Part shown: piece by piece, positions 7,609 to 13,530 of the stretch
Numbering within the stretch: position 1 is the stretch's first letter
Layout: the number at the start of each line of letters is the position of its first letter
Made by a program: the position numbers and the translations under genes
Assembly (NCBI GenBank): GCA_937906165.1
Contig: CALCYA010000120.1
Span: 1-13,530 of the forward strand
Reading direction: 5' to 3'
Length of the DNA stretch: 13,530 nt
Source: an uncultured Bacteroidales bacterium
Lineage (GTDB): Bacteria > Bacteroidota > Bacteroidia > Bacteroidales > Bacteroidaceae
Notes under the pieces: model-generated
Seen by the model: the letters and a program-made list of their open reading frames with translations, nothing else
The model's database searches: none
What the model was told of the DNA's origin: nothing

Positions 7609-7645
7609 AGTTGTATTTTTTTGAAGATTGAAAATTTGTTTGCTA

Positions 7646-7676
7646 CAAAAGTATGATGAAATTTTATAATAGCAAA
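7646..7676 (-). promoter_or_regulatory. Promoter of acpP-fabF-rnc
   Basis: Read on the minus strand: TTTG (7673-7676), a 19-base spacer, then TACTTTTG (7646-7653), a perfect match to TAnnTTTG. Transcription should begin near 7639, giving a leader of about 30 bases before acpP. It lies downstream of the pdxB terminator, so the cluster is transcribed independently. Confidence 0.8.
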
Positions 7677-7699
7677 GAAAGAAAGAAAAAAATTCACCC

Positions 7700-7730
7700 A
7701 AAAATTGCACAAATACCCGTTTTTGTGCAA
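7700..7730 (-). terminator. Terminator of pdxB
   Basis: On the minus strand, TTGCACAAA (7722-7730) pairs with TTTGTGCAA (7705-7713) around an 8-base loop, followed by TTTTT (7700-7704). It begins 19 bases beyond the pdxB stop and just upstream of the acpP promoter. The stem has only three G-C pairs, so it may be weak. As a 26-base palindrome it could instead be an operator for acpP, which I think less likely. Confidence 0.6.
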
Positions 7731-7749
7731 AATCACCGTAGAAAAACCA

Positions 7750-8814
7750 CTATTTTAACATTTTATTACACTTTAGGGATATTTTATACGCATCTGGTTC
7801 ACGACGCAACAAGTAATTGTTTCTCTGCTCCTCAAAAGATGAAGGCAACTGTTTGAGGCGCAACGAGTCGGCGTGCGGGTCATATATCTCAAGCATTGCA
7901 TCGGCAAATGTAGGTGCCACAATCATTGAAGGCACAGGTGCCGGCAACTGAGGCAAGGGAAGCTCACCTTCGTAGCCGGAGAACGACGCAAAGGCCTTGA
8001 GTACAAGAGCCGTTGCATTGAGTTTGCCTTCGGCTGAATAACCTGCTATATGCGGAGTCGCTATATATACCTTATTTAAAAGAGACAATGACAGGTCGGG
8101 CTCGCCCTCCCACACATCAAGTACCGCATCGGGCAGAGCGCCGTTCTCCAAGGCAACCAGCAACGCCTTATTGTCAACAACCGGGCCGCGTGAGGCATTT
8201 ATCAGCAGACGGCATCTCTTCAATGATGCAAAGAATGCTTCGTCGGCAAGATGATAACTGGGATAACGTCCCGCACGTTCCAAAGTAGGATGAAATGTAA
8301 TTATATTGCATTTCTCTGCAATCTCCGCCAGAGAAACGAAAGCTTCACTGCCCTCCTTCTCCTGACGGGGAGGGTCATTGCGGTATACCGTCATCCCGGC
8401 CCCCTCGGCCCATGTTGCCACACGAGAGCCGATCTCACCCACGCCTACGACGCCCAGGGAGAGCCCTTCGACAGGGCAACCACGTTCCTTGGACCAGGCA
8501 TATATTACTGACTGGACATACTGCAACACTGCTCCGGCATTGCACCCGGCGGCACTCGCCCAACGGATGCCGTTCCCGGCACAGTAATCAGCATCTATAT
8601 GGTCATAACCGATGGTTGCAGTACCTATGAAACGTACCTTGCTGTCACGCAGCAGAGCCTCGTTGCAATGCGTGCGTGTGCGCACAAAAAGCGCATCGGC
8701 ATCAGCCACGTCATCTGCACATATTTTCACACCGGGCAAAGCCACCACGGAATGCCCCATAGCCTCAAGCGCCTCGCTCAGGAAAGGTATCTTTTCGTCA
8801 ATTACAGCCTTCAT
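7750..8814 (-). CDS. pdxB: Erythronate-4-phosphate dehydrogenase
   Basis: PdxB oxidises 4-phospho-D-erythronate to 2-oxo-3-hydroxy-4-phosphobutanoate, the second step of the DXP-dependent pyridoxal 5'-phosphate pathway. The 354 residues form a D-2-hydroxyacid dehydrogenase: NAD-binding GVVGVGEIGS (121-130), then the catalytic triad Arg209 in INASRGPVVD (205-214), Glu238 in DVWEGEP (233-239) and His255 in ATPHIAGYS (252-260). These spacings equal E. coli Arg208/Glu237/His254. The C-terminal extension (about 280-354) is the PdxB-type dimerisation region, which separates it from other family members. I chose the ATG at 8812-8814 (MKAVIDEKIPF, aligning with E. coli MKILVDENMPY) over a TTG seven codons upstream. 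It has its own terminator, and promoter boxes lie upstream in the divergent region. Confidence 0.93.
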   Translation of the reverse strand: MKAVIDEKIPFLSEALEAMGHSVVALPGVKICADDVADADALFVRTRTHCNEALLRDSKVRFIGTATIGYDHIDADYCAGNGIRWASAAGCNAGAVLQYVQSVIYAWSKERGCPVEGLSLGVVGVGEIGSRVATWAEGAGMTVYRNDPPRQEKEGSEAFVSLAEIAEKCNIITFHPTLERAGRYPSYHLADEAFFASLKRCRLLINASRGPVVDNKALLVALENGALPDAVLDVWEGEPDLSLSLLNKVYIATPHIAGYSAEGKLNATALVLKAFASFSGYEGELPLPQLPAPVPSMIVAPTFADAMLEIYDPHADSLRLKQLPSSFEEQRNNYLLRREPDAYKISLKCNKMLK

Positions 8815-8885
8815 ATTCCAGTTCTTTTGAATCAACCATTACAGGAACAAAACCACGCAAACCGATGCAAACGCGTGCTTTCGCA

Positions 8886-8907
8886 CAAATATAGTGACAA
8901 ACGAGCG
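8886..8907 (-). repeat. 22-base repeat, copy 1, with minus-strand TATATTTG box
   Basis: The plus strand reads CAAATATAGTGACAAACGAG followed by CG. It differs at one base from copy 2 at 9039-9060. Its first eight bases are, on the minus strand, TATATTTG, a perfect -7 box pointing at pdxB 72 bases away. No good TTTG lies 19-21 bases upstream (best CTTG at 22), so alone it is only a half promoter. A 6-bp inverted repeat TTTCGC/GCGAAA (8879-8884, 8905-8910) brackets it. Confidence 0.8.
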
Positions 8908-9038
8908 AAAAACATCAAGCTTGCTTGAATGTTTTTTACAGTGACGACGCGTAATAAGCGTTGTTTGCGACGACTGTTACTTTAGTAGCACCAAGGAGTG
9001 CGGCTTGCCGCCCCAAAGAAAATATTCAAGTTATATCT

Positions 9039-9060
9039 CAAATATAGTAACAAACGAGCG
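9039..9060 (-). repeat. 22-base repeat, copy 2, with minus-strand TATATTTG box
   Basis: The plus strand reads CAAATATAGTAACAAACGAG followed by CG, one base different from copy 1 and 153 bases away in the same orientation. Short inverted flanks TATCTC/GAGATA (9034-9039, 9060-9065) occur here too, but in a different register from copy 1, so they may be coincidental. Confidence 0.8.
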
Positions 9061-9071
9061 AGATAAGCAAA
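9039..9071 (-). promoter_or_regulatory. Possible distal pdxB promoter
   Basis: On the minus strand TTTG (9068-9071) precedes TATATTTG (9039-9046) by 21 bases, a full match to the Bacteroides consensus. Transcription would start near 9032 and cross about 218 bases of leader, including several hairpins and repeat copy 1, before the pdxB start. The -33 box overlaps one of the TT-centred palindromes. Confidence 0.5.
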
Positions 9072-9148
9072 GTTTACTTTGACATTTCACTGCGAGTGCA
9101 GTCTATATTCGCAGTTTACTGCAAATACAACGAGTTTTCTGCCAAACT

Positions 9149-9180
9149 TTTGCCAATATCGCAAACTTTCGTTAGTTTTG
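9149..9180 (+). promoter_or_regulatory. Promoter of the DUF4254-GT9 pair
   Basis: TTTG (9149-9152), a 20-base spacer and TAGTTTTG (9173-9180) match the consensus perfectly. The start point near 9187 gives a leader of about 20 bases before the ATG at 9207, which supports that start codon over any upstream one. Confidence 0.8.
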
Positions 9181-9206
9181 TATCAAAGAATCTAAACCCT
9201 ATTGAT

Positions 9207-9818
9207 ATGAAGAGTTTTACAGAGATGAGTTGGCCAATCTTCAACGAAGCGATTGCCGACTACCACAAGACAGACAATGTGGACACACCGATAAACAATC
9301 CATACCCCGTAAAAAGTATCGAATATTATCTTTATCTCAAGTGTTGGATTGACACAGTGCAGTGGCACTTCGAGGATATCATACGCGACCCGAACATAGA
9401 CCCGGTCGAGGCACTTACACTCAAACGCCGCATCGACAAGTCGAACCAGGACCGCACCGACCTTGTAGAGCTCATCGACAGTTATTTCCTTGATACATAC
9501 AAGGATGTAACCCCTGCCGCTGATGCCACAATCAACACGGAGAGCCCTGCTTGGGCCGTTGACCGCTACTCTATCCTTTCGCTCAAGATATACCATATGC
9601 AGGAGGAGGTCAACCGCACCGACGTCGACGCCGAGCACAAGGCAAAGTGCCAGGCAAAGCTCGACGTGCTCAACGAGCAGTACAAGGACATGACCACATC
9701 AATCGGCCAGTTGCTTGACGACATTGCCGCAGGACGCAAGTACATGAAGGTATACCGTCAGATGAAGATGTACAACGACCCTGCCCTCAACCCTGTTCTT
9801 TATGGAGCTAAGAAATAA
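9207..9818 (+). CDS. DUF4254 family protein
   Basis: This 203-residue protein belongs to the DUF4254 family, common in Bacteroidetes and without an assigned biochemical role as far as I know. Recognisable family segments are IFNEAIADYHKTDNV (11-25), WIDTVQWHFEDIIRDPNIDP (47-66), LKRRIDKSNQDRTDLVE (72-88), TPAWAVDR-type SPAWAVDRYSILSLKIYHM (113-131). It is soluble, with no signal peptide or membrane segment, and looks mostly helical. The Asp/His/Arg-rich conserved stretches hint at a binding or catalytic site, but no fold can be named. The ATG at 9207 follows the promoter start point by about 20 bases; a frame open from 9096 crosses that promoter and is rejected. Its end overlaps the glycosyltransferase by 17 bases, so a role in surface glycan synthesis is inferred. 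Confidence 0.88.
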   Translation: MKSFTEMSWPIFNEAIADYHKTDNVDTPINNPYPVKSIEYYLYLKCWIDTVQWHFEDIIRDPNIDPVEALTLKRRIDKSNQDRTDLVELIDSYFLDTYKDVTPAADATINTESPAWAVDRYSILSLKIYHMQEEVNRTDVDAEHKAKCQAKLDVLNEQYKDMTTSIGQLLDDIAAGRKYMKVYRQMKMYNDPALNPVLYGAKK

Positions 9819-10854
9819 AAACGGACGCACCGTCCTGATAACGCGATTCTCGGCTGTAGGCGATATAGCAATGACAATCCCATTGCTATACTCGCTGAGC
9901 GAGAGCTACCCCGAACACCGCTTCGTCCTTGTGAGTCGCGAGAGGTTCGGGCAATTTTTCATCAACAAGCCCGCAAACCTTGACTTCGTGGGCGTAAACC
10001 TCAATGACTACAAAGGTTTTTTCGGACTGATAAGCCTTTACAAGGAACTCAAGAATAGAATTGCGCCCGACAGTTTTGCCGACCTGCATGGAGTGCTACG
10101 TACAAAGGTGCTGCGCACACTGTTCAGCCTTTTCAGCGGCACAAGATGCGAGCACATCAATAAAGGGCGCAAAGAGAAGAAAGCTCTCACACGCAAAGAG
10201 AACAAATGTCGTGAGCAGCTCACAAGCACCTTCGAACGTTACCGGGATGTGTTTACACGCTTGGAGTTACCTTTTGAGCCCAAATTCACATCACTGTTCA
10301 AAGAGGGTAAAGGCGATATTTCCGAATTCTACGCGTTCCTGCCGCAGAAAGGTAGCGACAAGTGGGTCGGAGTAGCTCCGTTCGCACGCCATAAAGGGAA
10401 AATATACCCTATTGAGAAGATGGAGAAGGTTGTTGAGCTGCTGACCGCCGATGAAAAAACGAAGGTCATCTGTTTCGGAAACGGTCCTGAGGAGGAAACT
10501 GTTGTAAACGCATGGTGCGCCAAGTACCCCGGCGTGATATCATTCCTCGGCCGCACGAATTTCAACGGAGAGTTGAGACTCATCAGCCATCTTGACGCAA
10601 TGGTGTGCATGGACTCCGCCAATATGCACATGGCATCGCTCGTGGGAACCCCTGCAATATCCATCTGGGGTGCAACATCACCGCTCGCAGGTTTCCTTGG
10701 CTGGAACCAGAGCAGAGAGGATTGCATTGAGTTGCCGCTCGACTGCCGCCCCTGCTCGATATTCGGCAACAAGCCCTGCCTGTACGGCGACTACCGCTGC
10801 ATGGACATCGCCCCCGAAGTGGTGGCAAGGAGAATAGCAGAGAGAATCAAATAA
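9802..10854 (+). CDS. Glycosyltransferase family 9 (heptosyltransferase-like)
   Basis: Family 9 enzymes transfer heptose or related sugars from nucleotide donors to lipopolysaccharide core or other surface glycans at the inner face of the cytoplasmic membrane. The 350-residue protein has the N-terminal acceptor-domain motif VLITRFSAVGDIAMTIPLL (11-29) and the C-terminal donor-domain motif DSANMHMASLVGTPAISIWG (271-290), followed by ATSP. A Cys-rich tail, CRPCSIFGNKPC (315-326) and C333, is typical of Bacteroidetes members. Residues 100-140 are Lys/Arg-rich, which would suit membrane association. The donor sugar cannot be inferred. The ATG at 9802 lies inside the DUF4254 gene and implies translational coupling. 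The palindrome at 10861-10910 follows the stop. Confidence 0.9.
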   Translation: MELRNKNGRTVLITRFSAVGDIAMTIPLLYSLSESYPEHRFVLVSRERFGQFFINKPANLDFVGVNLNDYKGFFGLISLYKELKNRIAPDSFADLHGVLRTKVLRTLFSLFSGTRCEHINKGRKEKKALTRKENKCREQLTSTFERYRDVFTRLELPFEPKFTSLFKEGKGDISEFYAFLPQKGSDKWVGVAPFARHKGKIYPIEKMEKVVELLTADEKTKVICFGNGPEEETVVNAWCAKYPGVISFLGRTNFNGELRLISHLDAMVCMDSANMHMASLVGTPAISIWGATSPLAGFLGWNQSREDCIELPLDCRPCSIFGNKPCLYGDYRCMDIAPEVVARRIAERIK

Positions 10855-10860
10855 GAGTTA

Positions 10861-10910
10861 CATAATTAACGAGACAGGGCGACTTCGGTCGCCCTGTCTC
10901 GTTAATTATG
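10861..10910. terminator. Bidirectional terminator-like perfect palindrome
   Basis: Two perfectly complementary 23-base arms (10861-10883 and 10888-10910) enclose the loop TTCG, closed by a C-G pair, giving the very stable cUUCGg tetraloop. The outer ten pairs are AT-rich (CATAATTAAC/GTTAATTATG) and the inner ones GC-rich (GAGACAGGGCGAC). It fills most of the 67 bases between the convergent GT9 and methyltransferase genes. There is no proper T run on either side, so termination may rely on the stem alone or it may protect 3' ends. Confidence 0.8.
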
Positions 10911-10921
10911 GCAGATCAATG

Positions 10922-11650
10922 TCAATCCACGAAAATCCTTGCCAGGTAATCGTAATGCTCGCCGTCAATGCACTTCTCGCACTGGAAGCCATGCTCCTCG
11001 GCATACATCTTCAGCGTCTCGAAGTCAATGTAGAGCCAGTCGAAAGGTTCGCCGGTCACACCCTTATAGCGCATCTTGTAGTCAATCTCGCCATAATAAC
11101 CGGCAGCAAGGTTTATATCCATGGAGCCGTCATCATTCATAAAGATATATTTTATATCCGAAGAGTCAAGCAGTACCTGACCGCCCGGGGCAAGCAGCCT
11201 CTTCACCGCACGGAAGAACTCGCCCAGACGCTCAACCTTGCCCACAATGCCAATTCCGTTCATCGCCATGAGAATGGTGTCAAACTTTTCGGTAAATGTA
11301 TCGTCAAAGAAGTTGATGTTACGCGCATCAATTCCGCGCTCCTTCATAACCTCAATCGACAGCTCCGATATATCGATAGCCATCACGTCAAGCCCGCGCT
11401 CCATGAGCACCGCACTGTGGCATCCCGAGCCGGCACCCACGTCCAACACCCTGCCACGGCACAGCTTTATGGCCTCCTGCTCCTGCGGTGGCATCTCCTC
11501 AAAGCAGCGGAAGAGCGTGGGCACAGGAATTTCATCCTCATAGAACATTGACGAGAATACCCTGAGCCTGGCAGCCTTGCCGGTGCGGTAATAATCGGAG
11601 ATAGCCCTGCCCATAGGGTCCTTCTCCTTGCTTGTAGTCCTGTTGTCCAT
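10922..11650 (-). CDS. Class I SAM-dependent methyltransferase
   Basis: The 242-residue protein has the Rossmann-type methyltransferase fold: motif I VLDVGAGSGCH (68-78), acidic motif II AIDIS with Asp93 contacting the SAM ribose, FDTILMAMNGIG (123-134) and LLAPGGQVLLDSSD (152-165). It is a small-molecule or protein-type methyltransferase of unknown substrate; no DNA-methylase NPPY or DPPY motif is present. The N-terminal DPMGRAISDYYRTGKAARLR (11-30) is a conserved feature I associate with Bacteroidetes homologues. The ATG at 11650 is chosen; Met13 is an alternative but would cut into that segment. It lies 36 bases after the ABC-F stop on the same strand, so the two are probably co-transcribed, and it ends at the shared palindrome. 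Confidence 0.87.
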   Translation of the reverse strand: MDNRTTSKEKDPMGRAISDYYRTGKAARLRVFSSMFYEDEIPVPTLFRCFEEMPPQEQEAIKLCRGRVLDVGAGSGCHSAVLMERGLDVMAIDISELSIEVMKERGIDARNINFFDDTFTEKFDTILMAMNGIGIVGKVERLGEFFRAVKRLLAPGGQVLLDSSDIKYIFMNDDGSMDINLAAGYYGEIDYKMRYKGVTGEPFDWLYIDFETLKMYAEEHGFQCEKCIDGEHYDYLARIFVD

Positions 11651-11686
11651 AATACATTATTCTATTGGCGGCACAATGCCCGGTTA

Positions 11687-13321
11687 TCATTTGCGTTCCA
11701 GCTCCTGCAACTCCTCCATTTTCTTTGCAGCGAGGAACTCGTATACACCACACAGATGCTCCTTGACCTTGCCGTGACCGAACTCATATACTTTGGTCAC
11801 AAGACCGTCGAGGAAGTCACGGTCGTGGCTCACGCATATTAGCGTACCGTCAAAATCCTGCAATGCCTGTTTCAGGATATCCTTTGTCTTGAGGTCGAGG
11901 TGGTTCGTAGGCTCGTCGAGAATAAGCAGGTTCACCGGCTCCAGCAATAGTTTCATCAGCGCCAGACGTGTGCGCTCGCCGCCCGACAGCACCTTCACCT
12001 TCTTTGAGCTTGCCTCACCACCGAACATGAACGCACCCAGCAAGTCACGTATCTTATTACGTATCTCACCCTTCGCCACGTCGTCGATAGTCTGGAACAC
12101 GGTCAGCTCCTCGTCAAGCAACGAAGCCTGGTTCTGCGCAAAATAACCTATCTGCACATTGTGTCCCAACTGCAGTGAACCTTCGTGCTCAAGTTCCTTC
12201 ATTATACATTTCACAAGAGTTGACTTACCCTCACCGTTGCGGCCCACAAAGGCCACCTTATCGCCTCGTTCAATGGTGAGCGTAGCACCCGAGAACACCC
12301 TCTTTCCGTCGAATGCCTTGCCCACACCGTCCATTATTACCGGATACTGTCCCGAGCGTGGCGACGGCGGGAACTTGAGACGCAGAGCAGATGTGTCCTC
12401 CTCGTCGACCTCGATGATTTCAAGCTTCTCAAGCATCTTGACACGGCTCTGCACCTGCAGAGTCTTCGAATATGTACCCTTGAAGCGTTCGATGAAATCC
12501 TTTGTCTCCTGAATCATCTTCTGCTGCTCCTCGTACTGCTTCATCTGCTGCTGACGGCGCTCGGCACGCAGCACAAGATACTGCGAGTAGTTCACCTTGT
12601 AATCATAGATGCGCCCCATAGTCACCTCAATGGTGCGTGTAGTGATGTTGTCCACAAACTTGCGGTCGTGGCTTATCACAACCACCGCCTTGCCGTTGTT
12701 GATGAGGAACTCCTCGAGCCAGCCGATAGACTCGATGTCAAGGTGGTTCGTAGGCTCGTCCAGCAGCAGCACGTCAGGATTGCGCAGAAGCATCTTCGCC
12801 AGCTCTATACGCATGCGCCAGCCACCGCTGAACTCACTCGTCTGACGGTTGAAATCCTTGCGCTCAAAGCCAAGACCAAGAAGAGTCTTCTCCACATCCT
12901 CCTCAAAGTGAGTCATGTCAATGGCATAGAACTTCTCGCTCTTTGTAGCCACCTCCTCAATGAGCGACATATACTCGTCGCTCTCGTAGTCGGTACGTGT
13001 GGCAAGCTCGTTGTTCAAGCGGTCAAGCTCTGCCTCCATCTCATACAAATGCGCAAAGGCCTGCGACGCCTCCTCGAATACCGTGCGCCCGTCCTCCGTC
13101 ATAAGATGCTGCGGCAGATAGGCAATCACCGTATCCTTCGGCGCCGACACCGCACCACGCGTAGCATTACGCACACCCGCAAGAATTTTCAGCAGCGTAC
13201 TCTTGCCCGCACCGTTCTTGCCCATCAGCGCAATACGGTCCTTCTCGTTTATAACAAACGACACATCGCTGAAGAGCGTCGTACCTCCAAACTCAACTGT
13301 CAATCCGTCAACAGATACCAT
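11687..13321 (-). CDS. ABC-F family ATPase
   Basis: ABC-F proteins are soluble twin ATPases that act on the ribosome, easing stalled translation or, in some subfamilies, protecting against antibiotics. The 544 residues contain two nucleotide-binding domains and no membrane segments. Domain 1 has Walker A GKNGAGKST (34-42), signature SGGWR (165-169) and Walker B VLLLDEPTNHLD (184-195). A charged helical linker spans about 240-320. Domain 2 has GRNGEGKST (360-368), LSGGERTRLAL (445-455) and LLILDEPTNHLD (465-476). Both catalytic glutamates (189, 470) are present. The linker is of housekeeping size and I see nothing specific to resistance subtypes, so a general translation factor related to the EttA/Uup/YbiT group is likelier; the subfamily is not assigned. 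ATG at 13321; no consensus promoter was found upstream. Confidence 0.93.
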   Translation of the reverse strand: MVSVDGLTVEFGGTTLFSDVSFVINEKDRIALMGKNGAGKSTLLKILAGVRNATRGAVSAPKDTVIAYLPQHLMTEDGRTVFEEASQAFAHLYEMEAELDRLNNELATRTDYESDEYMSLIEEVATKSEKFYAIDMTHFEEDVEKTLLGLGFERKDFNRQTSEFSGGWRMRIELAKMLLRNPDVLLLDEPTNHLDIESIGWLEEFLINNGKAVVVISHDRKFVDNITTRTIEVTMGRIYDYKVNYSQYLVLRAERRQQQMKQYEEQQKMIQETKDFIERFKGTYSKTLQVQSRVKMLEKLEIIEVDEEDTSALRLKFPPSPRSGQYPVIMDGVGKAFDGKRVFSGATLTIERGDKVAFVGRNGEGKSTLVKCIMKELEHEGSLQLGHNVQIGYFAQNQASLLDEELTVFQTIDDVAKGEIRNKIRDLLGAFMFGGEASSKKVKVLSGGERTRLALMKLLLEPVNLLILDEPTNHLDLKTKDILKQALQDFDGTLICVSHDRDFLDGLVTKVYEFGHGKVKEHLCGVYEFLAAKKMEELQELERK

Positions 13322-13425
13322 ATATTGTTATACCGTTAATAAATTCTTTGATCAATGCCTTTATTGGAATGATGCGCCCCGGCTTGCGCGTAGGCAAAAG
13401 CAAGGGCAACACTCGCCAAGACCTT

Positions 13426-13460
13426 AAAAAAAATGATGGCAAAAAGCTTTTTGCCATCAT
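13426..13460 (-). terminator. Terminator downstream of tRNA-Pro
   Basis: A perfect 28-base palindrome (13433-13460, arms ATGATGGCAAAAAG and its complement) is followed on the minus strand by eight T residues (plus-strand A run 13426-13433). It lies 10 bases beyond the tRNA 3' end and should end the tRNA transcript before the ABC-F gene. Confidence 0.88.
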
Positions 13461-13470
13461 CTGAAATGTG

Positions 13471-13530
13471 TCGGAATGAGGCGACTCGAACGCCCGACCC
13501 CTACGTCCCGAACGTAGTGCGCTACCAACT
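13471..13530 (-). tRNA. tRNA-Pro (anticodon CGG), partial
   Basis: Reading the minus strand from the window edge: D-arm remnant AGTTGGTAGCGC, anticodon stem CTACG/CGTAG closing the loop TTCGGGA with anticodon CGG, then T-arm GGGCG-TTCGAGT-CGCCT and 3' acceptor strand CATTCCG plus discriminator A. CGG reads proline codon CCG. About 15 bases of the 5' end, the acceptor strand and start of the D arm, lie beyond the window. The CCA tail is not encoded: the next bases are CAC. Confidence 0.93.

Larger units (their letters stand above)
8908..9122. repeat. Cluster of small TT-centred palindromes
   Basis: Five inverted repeats share a TT centre: CAAGC-TT-GCTTG (8916-8927), GTTACT-TT-AGTAGC (8976-8989, one wobble), GCGGC-TT-GCCGC (9000-9011), CAAAGT-TT-ACTTTG (9068-9081) and GCAGT-TT-ACTGC (9111-9122). 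The first sits inside a longer hairpin, AAAAACAT to ATGTTTTT (8908-8937), that resembles a bidirectional terminator. ACTGC-GAGT-GCAGT (9089-9102) adds another stem. The arms differ in sequence while the form is kept. Purpose unknown: transcript structure, operators or a degenerate repeat family are all possible. Confidence 0.6.
8815..9206. other. Divergent intergenic region between pdxB and the DUF4254 gene
   Basis: This 392-base stretch contains no credible gene. A plus-strand frame open from 9096 is in frame with the DUF4254 gene but has noncoding composition and includes that gene's promoter. The region is dense in structure: two 22-base direct repeats with minus-strand promoter boxes, at least five small perfect palindromes with a TT centre, and a consensus plus-strand promoter, each listed separately. 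Confidence 0.75.

Noticed and set aside
7609..7710. N-terminal extension of acyl carrier protein
   Set aside because: These codons contain the promoter and lack similarity; the standard 80-residue protein starts at 7608.
8879..9065. Covarying stems flanking the two 22-base repeats
   Set aside because: Both copies have 6-bp inverted flanks, but these are shifted by two bases relative to the repeat core, so they do not support one shared structure.
9096..9206. N-terminal extension of the DUF4254 protein
   Set aside because: It would require translation from upstream of the predicted start point at 9187, and its composition is noncoding.
12668..13339. 223-residue plus-strand frame antisense to the ABC-F gene
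   Set aside because: It lies opposite both strongly conserved ATPase coding sequence and its start; the length follows from codon bias in the real gene.

Overview
The window looks like a chromosomal housekeeping segment from a member of the Bacteroidales (Bacteroidetes). Three things point there. Several promoters fit the Bacteroides-type consensus TTTG-N19-21-TAnnTTTG almost perfectly, and ribosome binding sites are weak. The protein content is typical: an adenosylcobalamin-dependent ribonucleotide reductase, a DUF4254 protein next to a family-9 glycosyltransferase, and an acpP-fabF-rnc cluster. The tRNA does not encode its CCA end. Genus cannot be fixed by reading alone. No phage, transposon, CRISPR or defence genes were seen.

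Layout. Positions 1-587 are a mostly non-coding, AT-rich stretch with inverted repeats, one consensus-type DnaA box, and a probable dnaA promoter followed by a terminator-like hairpin. dnaA (588-1979, +) ends at a strong terminator. A 300-base AT-rich region with repeated GGAAAASTT motifs and a consensus promoter then leads to nrdJ (2362-4893, +, GTG start). A hairpin separates nrdJ from folB (4972-5340, +). folB converges on rnc with one base between the stop codons. The minus-strand cluster reads acpP (7366-7608), fabF (6069-7331), rnc (5342-6079, TTG start overlapping fabF) from a consensus promoter at 7646-7676. Upstream of it, on the same strand, is pdxB (7750-8814) with its own terminator.

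The 392-base divergent region between pdxB and the DUF4254 gene is the most structured non-coding part. It holds two near-identical 22-base repeats, each carrying a minus-strand TATATTTG box, five small palindromes centred on TT, and a perfect plus-strand promoter. The DUF4254 gene (9207-9818) and a GT9 glycosyltransferase (9802-10854) overlap by 17 bases and probably act together in cell-surface glycan synthesis. They end at a perfect 23-bp stem with a TTCG loop, shared with the convergent minus-strand pair of an ABC-F ATPase (11687-13321) and a SAM methyltransferase (10922-11650). A partial tRNA-Pro(CGG) with its terminator closes the window.

By role, the genes cover replication initiation (dnaA), dNTP supply (nrdJ), folate (folB), fatty-acid elongation (acpP, fabF), RNA processing (rnc), vitamin B6 (pdxB), surface glycans (DUF4254/GT9) and ribosome-associated ABC-F function. 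No new multi-gene system is evident. The best leads are the divergent repeat/hairpin region, the lineage-type Asp-to-Asn change in RNase III, the uncharacterised DUF4254-GT9 pair, and the leader hairpins.
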